A stretch of DNA of 24,863 bases from Rickettsiales bacterium. GTDB lineage: Bacteria; Pseudomonadota; Alphaproteobacteria; Rickettsiales; UBA1997. The DNA lies in assembly GCA_947441875.1 (NCBI GenBank), contig CANEUR010000001.1:1-24863 (forward strand), given 5' to 3'. Below are positions 1-7,406 of the stretch, piece by piece (position 1 is the stretch's first letter; every line of letters starts with the position of its first letter). A model generated the notes under the pieces. That model searched no databases, was not told the DNA's origin, and saw only the letters and a list, made by a program, of their open reading frames with translations. A program made the position numbers and the translations under genes.

Positions 1-152
1 ACCGAGGTAAGACAAGAGCCATCTGGCTTTTTTTGTTTGGTAAAATTTTTGCAAAAAAAATATTTTTTAGCAATTTCACCAGCCTCATAAACAAGCTCAG
101 ATATTTGATTTATTTGCGATTTAGTTAAAATATCTGAAGTGCTACAAAACAT
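1..152 (-). CDS. Inositol monophosphatase family protein (N-terminal fragment)
   Basis: The first 50 codons of a minus-strand gene that runs off the left edge. The ATG is at 152-150, six bases after the cobS stop, so it is probably cotranscribed with cobS. The start resembles the inositol monophosphatase / CysQ / HisN superfamily: a helix with EAGEIAKKYF (residues 24-32 region), then KPDGSCLTSV (residues 42-51), matching the family pattern K-x-D-G-S-x-x-T that precedes the metal-binding aspartate. Family members remove phosphate from inositol phosphate, 3'-phosphoadenosine nucleotides or histidinol phosphate using Mg2+. The catalytic metal site lies beyond the window, so the substrate cannot be assigned. 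The usual Pro of the SPVT motif is not seen here (SCLT). The frame is open to the edge. Confidence 0.6.
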   Translation of the reverse strand, partial: MFCSTSDILTKSQINQISELVYEAGEIAKKYFFCKNFTKQKKPDGSCLTS

Positions 153-158
153 AAAAAA

Positions 159-1070
159 TCAGATTTCTTCGGCAAAGATTCGTTGATAAAACTCGGCAAT
201 AATTGGCTTTTCATCGTCAATAACTTTATTATAAAAACTAAAAATAAAAGCTTGCTTTACAGAACCAAAAATAGCAATATTTCTGCCCCAAGAAATTAAG
301 GTGCGTAGAGAAATTAAAGTAGAAATATCGCCGCTTTTAAAACTTTCTCTAGTGGCATTAGCCATTTTCACCATCAGCTTGATAGTGCTAACATCTAGGT
401 TATTTTGTTTGGTTTTTTTTTGCAATACAGCAATTTCGTGTTCTGGTTTTAAATAATTTAAACAAGCCACAATGTTTAATCTATCTATTTGAGCTTGGTT
501 AATTAAATTAGTGCCATGATAAATACCTAAGTCATCGCCAGCACCCAAGGTGTTAGAAGTGGCAAAAAGACGAAAATTAGGATGAGGTGTGATAACTTCG
601 TTTTCTTCAAGCAAAGAAAATTTTCCTTCTTCTTCAAGTAATCGCTGAATCACAAAAGAAACATCAGTTTTTATTGCATCGTATTCATCTAAAACAAGAG
701 CAATACCATTTCGTAAAGCAAACGGAATAATTCCTTCTTTAAATTCGGTAATTTGTTTGCTGTTTTTAAGCTTGATTACATCTTTACCTACTAAATCGAG
801 CCTAGTAATTTGTGAATCAAAATTAATACGAAGCAACGGCCAATTTAACCTGCTTGCCACCTGCTCAATATGAGTAGATTTGCCTGTGCCGTGCATTCCT
901 TGCACCAAAACTCGCTGATTAAAAACAAAACCAGCCAAAATTGCCGAAGTAGTTGTGGGATCAAACAAATAGTTTTCATCTATTTGTGGCACAAACTCAG
1001 AAGAATCAGGCAATGAATTGACTATAAAATCAACAGAGCAACCAAAATTTTTTAAACAATCAACTACCAT
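159..1070 (-). CDS. cobS: CobS-like AAA+ ATPase (cobaltochelatase CobS subunit family)
   Basis: 303 residues from the ATG at 1070. A longer frame begins at a TTG at 1109 but adds only a lysine-rich stretch deep inside der. In CobS families this AAA+ ATPase works with CobT and CobN to insert Co2+ into hydrogenobyrinate diamide. The N-terminal segment PDSSEFVPQIDENYLFDPTT is followed by Walker A GMHGTGKST (58-66), then THIEQVASRLNWP, DLVGKD, and Walker B LVLDEYD (126-131). After these come PHPNFRLFATSNT, and the conserved YHGTNLINQAQIDR and FYQRIF near the C-terminus. Similarity to CobS is high along the whole length and the length is normal. It overlaps the end of der by 11 bases. No cobalamin biosynthesis gene, CobT or CobN is visible, so the cobalt-chelating role is inferred from family only; it may be a MoxR-type remodelling ATPase with another partner. 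Confidence 0.88.
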   Translation of the reverse strand: MVVDCLKNFGCSVDFIVNSLPDSSEFVPQIDENYLFDPTTTSAILAGFVFNQRVLVQGMHGTGKSTHIEQVASRLNWPLLRINFDSQITRLDLVGKDVIKLKNSKQITEFKEGIIPFALRNGIALVLDEYDAIKTDVSFVIQRLLEEEGKFSLLEENEVITPHPNFRLFATSNTLGAGDDLGIYHGTNLINQAQIDRLNIVACLNYLKPEHEIAVLQKKTKQNNLDVSTIKLMVKMANATRESFKSGDISTLISLRTLISWGRNIAIFGSVKQAFIFSFYNKVIDDEKPIIAEFYQRIFAEEI

Positions 1071-2445
1071 GTGTTTTTTTAGAAAAAGTTTTTTCTTTTT
1101 TATTAGCAAAAGGATTATCGCTTTTACGAATAACTAAGCGAATTGGGGTAAATTTAAGATTAAAATATTCTCTTAAAGAATTCACTAAATATTTTTGATA
1201 ATCACCCACCACGGCCTTAATATGATTGGTAAAAACAGCAATTGTTGGTGGATTAGATTTTATTTGAGTAGCATATTTTAATTTAGTGTTAATGCCTTTA
1301 TAAAGTTTTGGCTGATGATTTTTTACTGCATCTTGTAGCCAAATACAAAGCTTACTTGTGTTTAAATAAGTTTGCCACTGCACAAAAGTTTGCCAAGAAA
1401 GATCGAGTAATTTTGCCACATTATAACCATTTTTAGCTGAAATTCCTAAAATTGGAGCACCATCAATTTCGGCAAAAATTTGTTGCAACTGTTTACGCAC
1501 TTGCTTGATAAATTGTTCTTTATCTATTTGCACTGTATCAATTTTATTAATAGCAAAAATCAAAGCCCTGCCTTCTCTTAAAACCTGCCCTGCCAAAGCA
1601 ACATCTTGATGATCAAGCAAAGTATTGGCATCGATAAGCAAAATAACCACCTGTGAAAACCTGATGGCTCGATAACTATCAAGCACCGATAGCTTTTCAA
1701 GATCTTGCGAAATATTAGTTTTTTTTCTAATGCCTGCGGTATCGATAAATCGAACAGGATTGCCATTTATTTGCCAATCAACCGAGATAGAATCGCGCGT
1801 GATGCCAGCTTCAGGGCCAGTAAGAAGCCTATCTTGTTGCAAAATATGGTTTAGCAAGCTAGATTTTCCAGCATTTGGCCTGCCAATAATGGCGATTTGC
1901 AACATATTTTTTTGTTGCTCATTTTGTAAATCAGCAAAATTTTGTTCATAAGCCAAAATAAGTGGAGCCAAAAAATAATAAAGCTGATCAAAGCCGAGTT
2001 TATGTTCGGCAGAAATTGCCACTGGCTTGCCAAAACCCAATTTGTAAAATTCTTTTTCAAAAACATAATCAGAAAAACTTTCGGCCTTATTAACTATTAA
2101 TTGTGTAGGCTTATTAAGTTTGCGTAACCAATTAGCAAACATTATATCGTTTGGCAAAATGCCAACTTTTGCATCAACCAAAAATAAACAAGCATCAGCA
2201 CCAGAAATAGCAATAGAGGTTTGATTTAGCATTCTTTCTGCCAAAATTTCAGTTGCCAAATCTTGCTCTAAACCTGCGGTATCGATAACCACAAATTCGA
2301 GATCTGCAATGCTTCCTGTATGTTCTTTGCGATCTCTTGTAGTGCCAGCAATACCGCTAGTAATGGCAAAAGATTTGCCAACAAGTTTATTAAATAAAGT
2401 TGATTTTCCAACATTGGGCCTACCAATAATCGCCAAACGAAACAT
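1060..2445 (-). CDS. der: Ribosome-associated GTPase Der (EngA)
   Basis: 461 residues. Der is a double GTPase needed for maturation of the 50S ribosomal subunit in the cytoplasm. The start is set at the ATG giving MFRLAIIGRPNVGKST, the usual Der N-terminus; upstream ATG 2460 and the frame to 2484 run into a terminator hairpin. First G domain: P-loop GRPNVGKST (8-16), GTTRD (34-38), DTAG (55-58), NKAE (119-122). Second G domain: GRPNAGKSS (188-196), ITRD (215-218), DTAG (235-238), NKID (300-303). The C-terminal KH-like domain follows, ending in a basic tail. Length is typical. The gene lies directly after rpsD and overlaps cobS at its end, so it is likely part of a ribosome-centred minus-strand unit. 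No clear Shine-Dalgarno sequence precedes the ATG. Confidence 0.97.
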   Translation of the reverse strand: MFRLAIIGRPNVGKSTLFNKLVGKSFAITSGIAGTTRDRKEHTGSIADLEFVVIDTAGLEQDLATEILAERMLNQTSIAISGADACLFLVDAKVGILPNDIMFANWLRKLNKPTQLIVNKAESFSDYVFEKEFYKLGFGKPVAISAEHKLGFDQLYYFLAPLILAYEQNFADLQNEQQKNMLQIAIIGRPNAGKSSLLNHILQQDRLLTGPEAGITRDSISVDWQINGNPVRFIDTAGIRKKTNISQDLEKLSVLDSYRAIRFSQVVILLIDANTLLDHQDVALAGQVLREGRALIFAINKIDTVQIDKEQFIKQVRKQLQQIFAEIDGAPILGISAKNGYNVAKLLDLSWQTFVQWQTYLNTSKLCIWLQDAVKNHQPKLYKGINTKLKYATQIKSNPPTIAVFTNHIKAVVGDYQKYLVNSLREYFNLKFTPIRLVIRKSDNPFANKKEKTFSKKTHGS

Positions 2446-2460
2446 AAAAAAGAAAAACAT

Positions 2461-2494
2461 ACTTGCTTTTTTAAAAAAATTCAAAAAAGCAAGT
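2461..2494 (-). terminator. Hairpin with U-rich tail after rpsD
   Basis: A perfect 12-base inverted repeat: acttgctttttt at 2461-2472 pairs with aaaaaagcaagt at 2483-2494 around a 10-base loop. On the minus strand it begins 12 bases after the rpsD stop and is followed by a T-rich stretch (2442-2460, TATGTTTTTCTTTTTT), as in a Rho-independent terminator. The der start codon at 2445 is inside the T-rich tail, so the hairpin may reduce rather than abolish readthrough from rpsD into der. Confidence 0.7.
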
Positions 2495-2506
2495 AGATGA
2501 AAAAAA

Positions 2507-3121
2507 TTAACGAGAATAAAGCTCGGTAACTAAATGAGGCTCCATTTTAATGGCATAAGGAACCAAAGCAAAAACAGGTTTTTCTTGCAATTTAATTGAA
2601 AAATTTTGTTTATCAAGCACTAAATAACTAGGAACATCGGTTTTTTGATTTTGGATACTTTCAATCACCAAGGCTAGTTGTTGTGATTTAGGCTTAACCG
2701 AAACAACATCACCAACTTTTAGCCGATAAGAAGCAATGTTAACTGATTGACCATTTACCAGAACATGTTTATGACTTACAAATTGACGGGCAGCAAAAAT
2801 AGTTGGCACAAAATTTGCTCTATAAACCACAGCATCGAGCCTTGTTTCAAGTAAAGCGATAAAGTTTTCACTCACATCGCCTCTCATTTTTTGAGCTAAT
2901 TGGAAAGTGTTAAAAAACTGCCTTTCTGAAACATTGTAATAAAATTTTAATCGTTGCTTAGCTTTAAGTTGATGACCATAATCACTAGATCTGCCTTTAG
3001 AAGCTGCCCCATGCTGACCAGGACGATAGTTACGTTTAATAAAAGAATCATTGGCATTGCCCCATAGGTTACCACCAAGTTTACGGCTAAGTTTTTTCTT
3101 AGCAGAAATTCGTTTTGTCAT
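2507..3121 (-). CDS. rpsD: 30S ribosomal protein S4
   Basis: 204 residues, the full length expected of alphaproteobacterial S4. S4 binds 16S rRNA early in 30S assembly. The N-terminus MTKRISAKKKLSRKLGGNLWG and the RRNYRPGQHG-like segment (KRNYRPGQHG) are characteristic; the alphaproteobacterial N-terminus lacks the zinc-binding cysteines of some other bacteria. An S4 RNA-binding domain follows, with RLDAVVYRANF, AARQFVSHKHVLVNGQ and RLKVGDVV (about residues 92-140). The gene stands alone rather than in an alpha operon with rpoA. It is preceded by a long AT-rich leader and a good promoter match at 3320-3348, and followed by a hairpin terminator. Confidence 0.98.
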   Translation of the reverse strand: MTKRISAKKKLSRKLGGNLWGNANDSFIKRNYRPGQHGAASKGRSSDYGHQLKAKQRLKFYYNVSERQFFNTFQLAQKMRGDVSENFIALLETRLDAVVYRANFVPTIFAARQFVSHKHVLVNGQSVNIASYRLKVGDVVSVKPKSQQLALVIESIQNQKTDVPSYLVLDKQNFSIKLQEKPVFALVPYAIKMEPHLVTELYSR

Positions 3122-3319
3122 ATTTTTTATGAAGATTTTAGCTAAAAAAGTTAGCTTTATTATTAAGAACCGATTATTAAAAGCGATTCAAAAAAACCAA
3201 AAAAATTGGTAAAAAATAACTTTCACTTTGATTTTTAAAGATGTTTTAAAATAATATAAAACATTGCTCTAAAAAAATTTTGCTTTTTTACAAAAACAAA
3301 AGAACTATTTTTATTAAGA

Positions 3320-3348
3320 ATTTTACAGATAATATAATTTAAAGTCAA
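3320..3348 (-). promoter_or_regulatory. Candidate sigma-70 promoter for rpsD
   Basis: On the minus strand TTGACT (3348-3343) and TAAAAT (3325-3320) are separated by exactly 17 bases, each 5 of 6 matches to consensus. Transcription would begin near 3313, leaving a leader of about 190 bases before the rpsD ATG at 3121. AT-rich DNA yields chance matches, so this is a prediction. Confidence 0.5.
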
Positions 3349-3359
3349 GCTTTTTTAGT

Positions 3360-3388
3360 TTGATTTTTAAAATTAACTTGGTTACTAT
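3360..3388 (+). promoter_or_regulatory. Candidate promoter for thyX
   Basis: TTGATT (3360-3365), a 17-base spacer, and TACTAT (3383-3388), with the start expected around 3395, about 24 bases before the thyX ATG. The -10 is a moderate match, and neighbouring AT-rich hexamers could serve instead. Confidence 0.35.
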
Positions 3389-3418
3389 TATATTTATGAT
3401 TACATATTTTTATTTATT

Positions 3419-4363
3419 ATGACTCTCAAACCACAACAAATAAACGAAATAAACATCCTTACTCAGCAAAAAAATCAAACTTTAAGACCAGTTTCACCAG
3501 AGCTCGAAGAAATACTATATCAACCTTTTTATGCTCTTGATTATGGTTTTGTAAGAGTTGTTGATTATATGGGAAACGATTCTTCAGTAGTGCAAGCAGC
3601 GAGAGTTTCTTATGGCTCTGGCACTAAACAAATTAATGCCGATATCGCTCTTATAAATTATTTGATGGCACACAAACACACCACTCCTTTTGAAATGTGC
3701 GAACTAAAGCTACATATTAAACTACCAATTTTTATTGCTCGACAATGGGTTCGGCATCGTACTGCCAGCATAAACGAATATTCTGCTCGATACTCTATTT
3801 TAGAAGACGAATTTTATATTCCAAAATCAGAACATTTATCAGCACAATCAAAAGTTAATCATCAAGGGCGCAACTCTGAAAATGTTTTAAGCCCAGCCGA
3901 ACAGCAAGAAGTTCTTGATATTTTAATAAAAGATAGTCAACATTGCTACCAAAATTATTTACATCTAATTAATCAAAGCCCTAGTGGTGAAACAATAAAC
4001 GAAAATAAACAGGGCTTGGCTCGAGAATTAGCTAGAATGAATCTCACTTTAAACTGCTACACTCAATGGTATTGGAAAATTAATCTTCATAACCTACTGC
4101 ATTTTTTAAAATTAAGAGCCGATAGCCATGCTCAATACGAAATTAGGGTTTATGCCGAGATAATTCTTGATATTGTTAAAAAATGGGTTCCGCACTCTTA
4201 TAATGCTTTTGTAAATTATCAACAAAATTCTAAAAACTTTTCCCAAAATGCCTTGGCTGTGCTGCAAAAACTACTGCATCAACAATCGGTTTCACAAGAA
4301 ACTAGCGGTTTAAATAAAAGAGAATGGCAAGAATTGGTTGATTTTTTTAAACTTAATATATAA
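3419..4363 (+). CDS. thyX: FAD-dependent thymidylate synthase ThyX
   Basis: 314 residues. ThyX methylates dUMP to dTMP using methylenetetrahydrofolate as carbon donor and FADH2/NADPH as reductant, replacing ThyA. The signature RHR-x-x-S-x-N-E-x-S-x-R-Y is complete (RHRTASINEYSARY, 112-125). Other conserved parts are HKHTTPFEM (85-93) and, late in the protein, LARELARMNLTLNCYTQWYWKINLHNLLHFLKLR with the catalytic arginine region. Length is at the upper end for the family and matches alphaproteobacterial members. It is the first gene of a plus-strand unit followed three bases later by tatA. It makes dTMP, so it is functionally connected to dcd at 9867-10436, which supplies dUTP. No clear Shine-Dalgarno sequence is seen before the ATG. 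Confidence 0.97.
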   Translation: MTLKPQQINEINILTQQKNQTLRPVSPELEEILYQPFYALDYGFVRVVDYMGNDSSVVQAARVSYGSGTKQINADIALINYLMAHKHTTPFEMCELKLHIKLPIFIARQWVRHRTASINEYSARYSILEDEFYIPKSEHLSAQSKVNHQGRNSENVLSPAEQQEVLDILIKDSQHCYQNYLHLINQSPSGETINENKQGLARELARMNLTLNCYTQWYWKINLHNLLHFLKLRADSHAQYEIRVYAEIILDIVKKWVPHSYNAFVNYQQNSKNFSQNALAVLQKLLHQQSVSQETSGLNKREWQELVDFFKLNI

Positions 4364-4366
4364 TCT

Positions 4367-4534
4367 ATGTCTATAGGAACTGGTGAATTAATTTTAATTC
4401 TTGTCATTATTTTAGTTTTATTTGGGGCAGGAAAATTGCCACAAGTAATGAATGATATTGGCAAAGGCATTAAAAACCTTAAAAAAGGTCTAAACGAAAA
4501 TGAAGAAAACAATAAAAAAGATAGTGACAAATAA
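4367..4534 (+). CDS. tatA: Twin-arginine translocase subunit TatA
   Basis: A 55-residue protein. TatA oligomers form the pore-like element of the twin-arginine translocase in the inner membrane. The sequence has the TatA plan: a short N-terminus and one membrane helix (GELILILVIILVLFG, 6-20). The FG hinge is at residues 19-20, followed by an amphipathic helix (AGKLPQVMNDIGKGIKNLKKGL) and a charged tail. It begins three bases after the thyX stop and its last 35 bases overlap the next gene. tatB and tatC are not nearby. TatB can look similar, but the short length and the GAGKLP motif favour TatA. Confidence 0.88.
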   Translation: MSIGTGELILILVIILVLFGAGKLPQVMNDIGKGIKNLKKGLNENEENNKKDSDK

Positions 4535-5216
4535 CGATAAACCTAAAAATAAAATCAATTTTCGGGCAATAAAAAAACTGACCAAACAGAAAGAAAATAA
4601 CGATCAAATAAGCGTAGGAGATTTTGTTTCTTCTATGGGCGAAAGTGGTTTTGGCTTACTTTTACTATTTTTTACCCTAGGCATCATCATTCCTACTCCG
4701 CCACCCTTCCCTAGCATTATTTCTATACCTTTGGTAATTTTTGGCTATCAAATGCTTATTGGCTCTCAATATCCGCTTTTACCAAAAAAAATCTCTAATT
4801 ATCAACTAAAACGCCAAACTATTGCTTTATTGGTAAGAAAATCAACCACTATCATCTACCAGGTTGAAAAAATTTTAAAACCTAGATTATCTTTTATGTT
4901 TTGTAAAATTGGCGAAAAATTTACTGGTGGCTTCATTTTATTGTTTTCAAGCTTTATTTTGCTTCCTATTCCACTTTCAAATTATGTTCCAGGCATTGGT
5001 ATTTTGCTTATTTCTTTTGGAATTTTAGCCAAAGATGGTTTTGTAATTTTGTTAGGAGTTATTGTTGGCTTTATTGGTGTTTTAATTTCTATTTATTTCT
5101 CAATGTTTATTATTTATGAAATATTACCTAAAATAATATCTTGGTTTATTATTTTTTATAGTAAAATATTATCTCACTTTTCAATGCTAAACATAGAAAA
5201 ACTATTACATAACTAA
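4500..5216 (+). CDS. ExoD-family exopolysaccharide synthesis membrane protein
   Basis: 238 residues. The ExoD family (exopolysaccharide synthesis, ExoD; first described in rhizobia) has no established biochemistry. The family pattern is clear: a polar N-terminus, then ISVGDFVSSMGESGFGLLLL (about 38-57), a proline-rich PTPPPFPSI turn (66-74), GYQMLIG, PLLPKKI, and two or three more membrane helices at about 140-205. It starts inside tatA, overlapping it by 35 bases. An in-frame GTG at 4524 would shorten the overlap to 11 bases, but AAGG about ten bases before the ATG at 4500 supports the longer form. It is the last gene of the thyX-tatA unit and converges on holC. Confidence 0.8.
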   Translation: MKKTIKKIVTNNDKPKNKINFRAIKKLTKQKENNDQISVGDFVSSMGESGFGLLLLFFTLGIIIPTPPPFPSIISIPLVIFGYQMLIGSQYPLLPKKISNYQLKRQTIALLVRKSTTIIYQVEKILKPRLSFMFCKIGEKFTGGFILLFSSFILLPIPLSNYVPGIGILLISFGILAKDGFVILLGVIVGFIGVLISIYFSMFIIYEILPKIISWFIIFYSKILSHFSMLNIEKLLHN

Positions 5217-5246
5217 TATAAAACTATCAGCCCCATAATGCCGTTT

Positions 5247-5660
5247 TTATAAAATTTTTTGCCATTTATCGGCTTTTTTATAAAAATGTTGCGATGCCAA
5301 TAAATTGGTTTTTTGCTGTTTTGCCATAAAAAAATGACAAACTCTAGAAAAATTAGCAATAAAAGAATTATCCAACAACTCTAAAAACAATAAAACATCA
5401 GCATTGTTCGTATTTTGTTGTAAATTCGAAAGTAAAATAGGCTGTTTTTCTAAAATAAACTGCGTATCCAAAATAGTGCAGTGAGGTAAAAATTTATTTC
5501 TAGCAAAAGACCATAAAAAGGCATCAAAATCTTGTATTTGTTGAGTGTCTGATAAAAAAAATAGGGCTTTTTTACCATCTTGCCAAATTTTATAAAGGAG
5601 CAAAGCAATAGATTTATATAAATCTTCTTCAACTTCATAAAAAATTATTTGATTATTCAT
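5247..5660 (-). CDS. holC: DNA polymerase III chi subunit
   Basis: 137 residues from the ATG at 5660. HolC links the clamp-loader complex to single-stranded DNA-binding protein. The family features are YEVEEDLYKSIALLLYKIW near the start, a middle strand GKKALFFLSDTQQIQDFDAFLWSF, and the typical FLPH (about 58-61) after the LW. The C-terminal half is shorter and more divergent. The ATG overlaps the rppH stop in an ATGA arrangement, which favours this start over the TTG six bases upstream. Alphaproteobacterial holC is usually beside a leucyl aminopeptidase gene, but here it follows rppH. It converges with the ExoD-like gene, only 30 bases away. Confidence 0.87.
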   Translation of the reverse strand: MNNQIIFYEVEEDLYKSIALLLYKIWQDGKKALFFLSDTQQIQDFDAFLWSFARNKFLPHCTILDTQFILEKQPILLSNLQQNTNNADVLLFLELLDNSFIANFSRVCHFFMAKQQKTNLLASQHFYKKADKWQKIL

Positions 5661-6148
5661 AGCCAATTATTAAATTCTTGCAAAACTTGCTTATAAAGAT
5701 CTTGTTTAAAATTCACAATCAAATTTATTAAACTTTTTTTATCAACCCATTGCCAATTCGAAAACTCAGGATCATGAGTTGCTAAATCTATCTGACTATC
5801 ATCACCACAAAATTTCATCAAATACCATCTCTGTTTCTGACCAATATATCTGCCATCCCAAAATTTTTTTTGTAAATTATATGGTAAATTATAGTAAAAA
5901 TAATCACTAGATTTTGAGATAATTTGAATGTTATGCATGGCAATGCCAGTTTCTTCGTAAAGCTCACGCATAACTGCTAAATCTTCTTTTTCACCATCGT
6001 CTATTCCTCCTTGAGGCATTTGCCAAGCATTAGAATGATTATCTATTCTTTTGCCAACAAAAATTTGTTTGCACTCATTGATAAGCATAATACCTACTCC
6101 TTTGCGATATAGATGATCTGGTTTTTTTTTAATGCTAATTTGCTTCAT
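5657..6148 (-). CDS. rppH: RNA pyrophosphohydrolase (Nudix)
   Basis: 163 residues. RppH removes pyrophosphate from the 5' end of mRNAs, starting 5'-end-dependent decay; in intracellular alphaproteobacteria the same protein is known as the invasion-associated IalA/NudH type. The Nudix box is complete: G-x5-E-x7-RELYEETGI from GGIDDGEKEDLAVM (46-68). Upstream is YRKGVGIMLIN and WQMPQGG; downstream are QKQRWYLMKF and DPEFSNWQWV, both hallmarks of RppH. It is preceded by an unusually good Shine-Dalgarno sequence AAGGAG (6163-6158), nine bases from the ATG, and overlaps holC by four bases. Confidence 0.95.
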   Translation of the reverse strand: MKQISIKKKPDHLYRKGVGIMLINECKQIFVGKRIDNHSNAWQMPQGGIDDGEKEDLAVMRELYEETGIAMHNIQIISKSSDYFYYNLPYNLQKKFWDGRYIGQKQRWYLMKFCGDDSQIDLATHDPEFSNWQWVDKKSLINLIVNFKQDLYKQVLQEFNNWL

Positions 6149-6157
6149 TGTAAAACA

Positions 6158-6163
6158 CTCCTT
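6158..6163 (-). promoter_or_regulatory. Strong ribosome binding site of rppH
   Basis: AAGGAG on the minus strand, within AAAGGAGTG, with nine bases to the ATG of rppH. Most genes here have no recognisable Shine-Dalgarno sequence, so this one is unusual. Confidence 0.75.
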
Positions 6164-6193
6164 TAAGATATTTTTTAAAAAAATATAATTTTA

Positions 6194-6222
6194 ATTTTAA
6201 CTCACTAAAAAAGTTTTAGCAA
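6194..6222 (-). promoter_or_regulatory. Candidate promoter for rppH-holC
   Basis: TTGCTA (6222-6217) and TAAAAT (6199-6194) with a 17-base spacer, placing the start near 6187, about 39 bases before rppH. It lies in the 148-base gap after rseP, where no convincing terminator is visible, so readthrough from the dcd-rseP operon also remains possible. Confidence 0.42.
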
Positions 6223-6296
6223 TATCTTTTAATGATATCAACTAATGATAATCATATTATGGGAATGTTGCATCAGTAATTTGTTTTAATTTTTTG

Positions 6297-7406
6297 CTAG
6301 ATTTTAAATAAACTAAAAATATCGTTATAGATAGCAACAAACATTAAAAAAAATAAAAAACTCGCTCCTAATTTATTGCCAAATTCTTGTATTTTTAGTG
6401 GAATGGGTTTTTGTAAAATAATCTCTAATACATAATAAAATAGATGGCCTCCATCGAGCACTGGCACTGGTAATAAGTTCATGATTCCAAGATTTATCGA
6501 AATCAGTGCCACAAACCACAGCACCGCCACCATGCCATATTCTACTGTTTTTCCCGAATATTTAGCAATTTTTACTGGACCATTAATTTCGGCGATTGAT
6601 CGTTGCCCAAATAACAACTGTTTTACCCCTAGTAAAATAGTTGCAGATAAATCGTAAGTTTCGATTATTGCTTGCTTTAAGCTAGCTATCCACGAAAAAG
6701 TGATGGTTTTAGTTTGAGAAGATCCTATACCTACGAATCTGGCTTTATGAACTTCGTCGAAGTAATTTTTTCTTTCTTGTAAAATTGGCGAAACTATAAT
6801 GTTAATATTTTGACCATCTCTTAACACATTAAAAATCAACTGTTCTTCGATGCTGATGGTAATAAAATTAGAAATATCAGCAAAAGTTTTGGTTGGTTTT
6901 TGATTAATCGCTACAACTTGATCGTTTATTTTAAAGCCAGCCACTTCGGCAGGAGAATTTGGCATAATTCTATCAATAGTAGTGCTAGTTTGTTGCATAC
7001 CATAAATTTTAAATAACAATGCTAAAATCAAAATTGCCGATAAAAAATTTGCCACAGGCCCTGCAATAACAATGGCAATTCTTTGATAAACATTTTTATT
7101 AATAAAAGCATCTTTAGCAGATGCTATTTCAATAGAAGATGCAGAATCTGGCATAGAAGCCATATTTCGATCACCATACATTTTTACAAATCCACCAAAA
7201 GGTAATAAGCGAATTTGCCATTCAGTGCCTTTTTTATCGGTAAGGCTAAAAAGTTTTTTGCCAAAGCCAATTGAAAATTCTAGCACCCTTACCTTGCAAA
7301 GCCTTGCCACAATAAAATGCCCAAATTCGTGTAAGAAAACTATTATCGACATAATGGCAATAAACGATAAAAAATTATGTAAAATAGCCGAAATTAATGC
7401 ACTCAT
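6297..7406 (-). CDS. rseP: RIP metalloprotease RseP (site-2 protease)
   Basis: 369 residues. An inner-membrane zinc protease that cleaves substrates within the membrane, including anti-sigma factors and leftover signal peptides. The active-site HEFGH (26-30) lies in the first helix (SFIAIMSIIVFLHEFGH). A PDZ domain spans about 140-210 (INDQVVAINQKPT). The second catalytic motif NLLPVPVLDGGHL (310-322) supplies the third zinc ligand aspartate (D318). One PDZ domain is visible, where E. coli has two. It starts in an ATGA overlap with the dxr stop. The order dxr-rseP is widely conserved, but the bamA gene that commonly follows is absent, with rppH in its place. Confidence 0.96.
   Translation of the reverse strand: MSALISAILHNFLSFIAIMSIIVFLHEFGHFIVARLCKVRVLEFSIGFGKKLFSLTDKKGTEWQIRLLPFGGFVKMYGDRNMASMPDSASSIEIASAKDAFINKNVYQRIAIVIAGPVANFLSAILILALLFKIYGMQQTSTTIDRIMPNSPAEVAGFKINDQVVAINQKPTKTFADISNFITISIEEQLIFNVLRDGQNINIIVSPILQERKNYFDEVHKARFVGIGSSQTKTITFSWIASLKQAIIETYDLSATILLGVKQLLFGQRSIAEINGPVKIAKYSGKTVEYGMVAVLWFVALISINLGIMNLLPVPVLDGGHLFYYVLEIILQKPIPLKIQEFGNKLGASFLFFLMFVAIYNDIFSLFKI

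Larger units (their letters stand above)
3122..3418. other. Divergent rpsD/thyX intergenic region
   Basis: About 297 very AT-rich bases between the divergent genes rpsD and thyX; no convincing open frame is present. It holds one candidate promoter for each side (listed separately). Two short inverted repeats lie in the rpsD leader: accaa/ttggt at 3196-3210 and agctaa/ttagct at 3140-3156. Both could form small stems in the rpsD mRNA leader. Confidence 0.6.

Noticed and set aside
1060..1109. Longer cobS start at the TTG at 1109
   Set aside because: It adds a poly-lysine stretch within der and lacks family similarity; ATG at 1070 fits the family N-terminus.
5237..5280. GCCG/CGGC pairing followed by TTTTTT between the ExoD-like gene and holC
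   Set aside because: Only four base pairs around a 26-base loop, inside the holC coding end; too weak for a terminator call.
6225..6290. Partial dyad ATGATTATCAT / ATGATATCAAC after rseP
   Set aside because: Imperfect pairing and no U-tract; no clear terminator.
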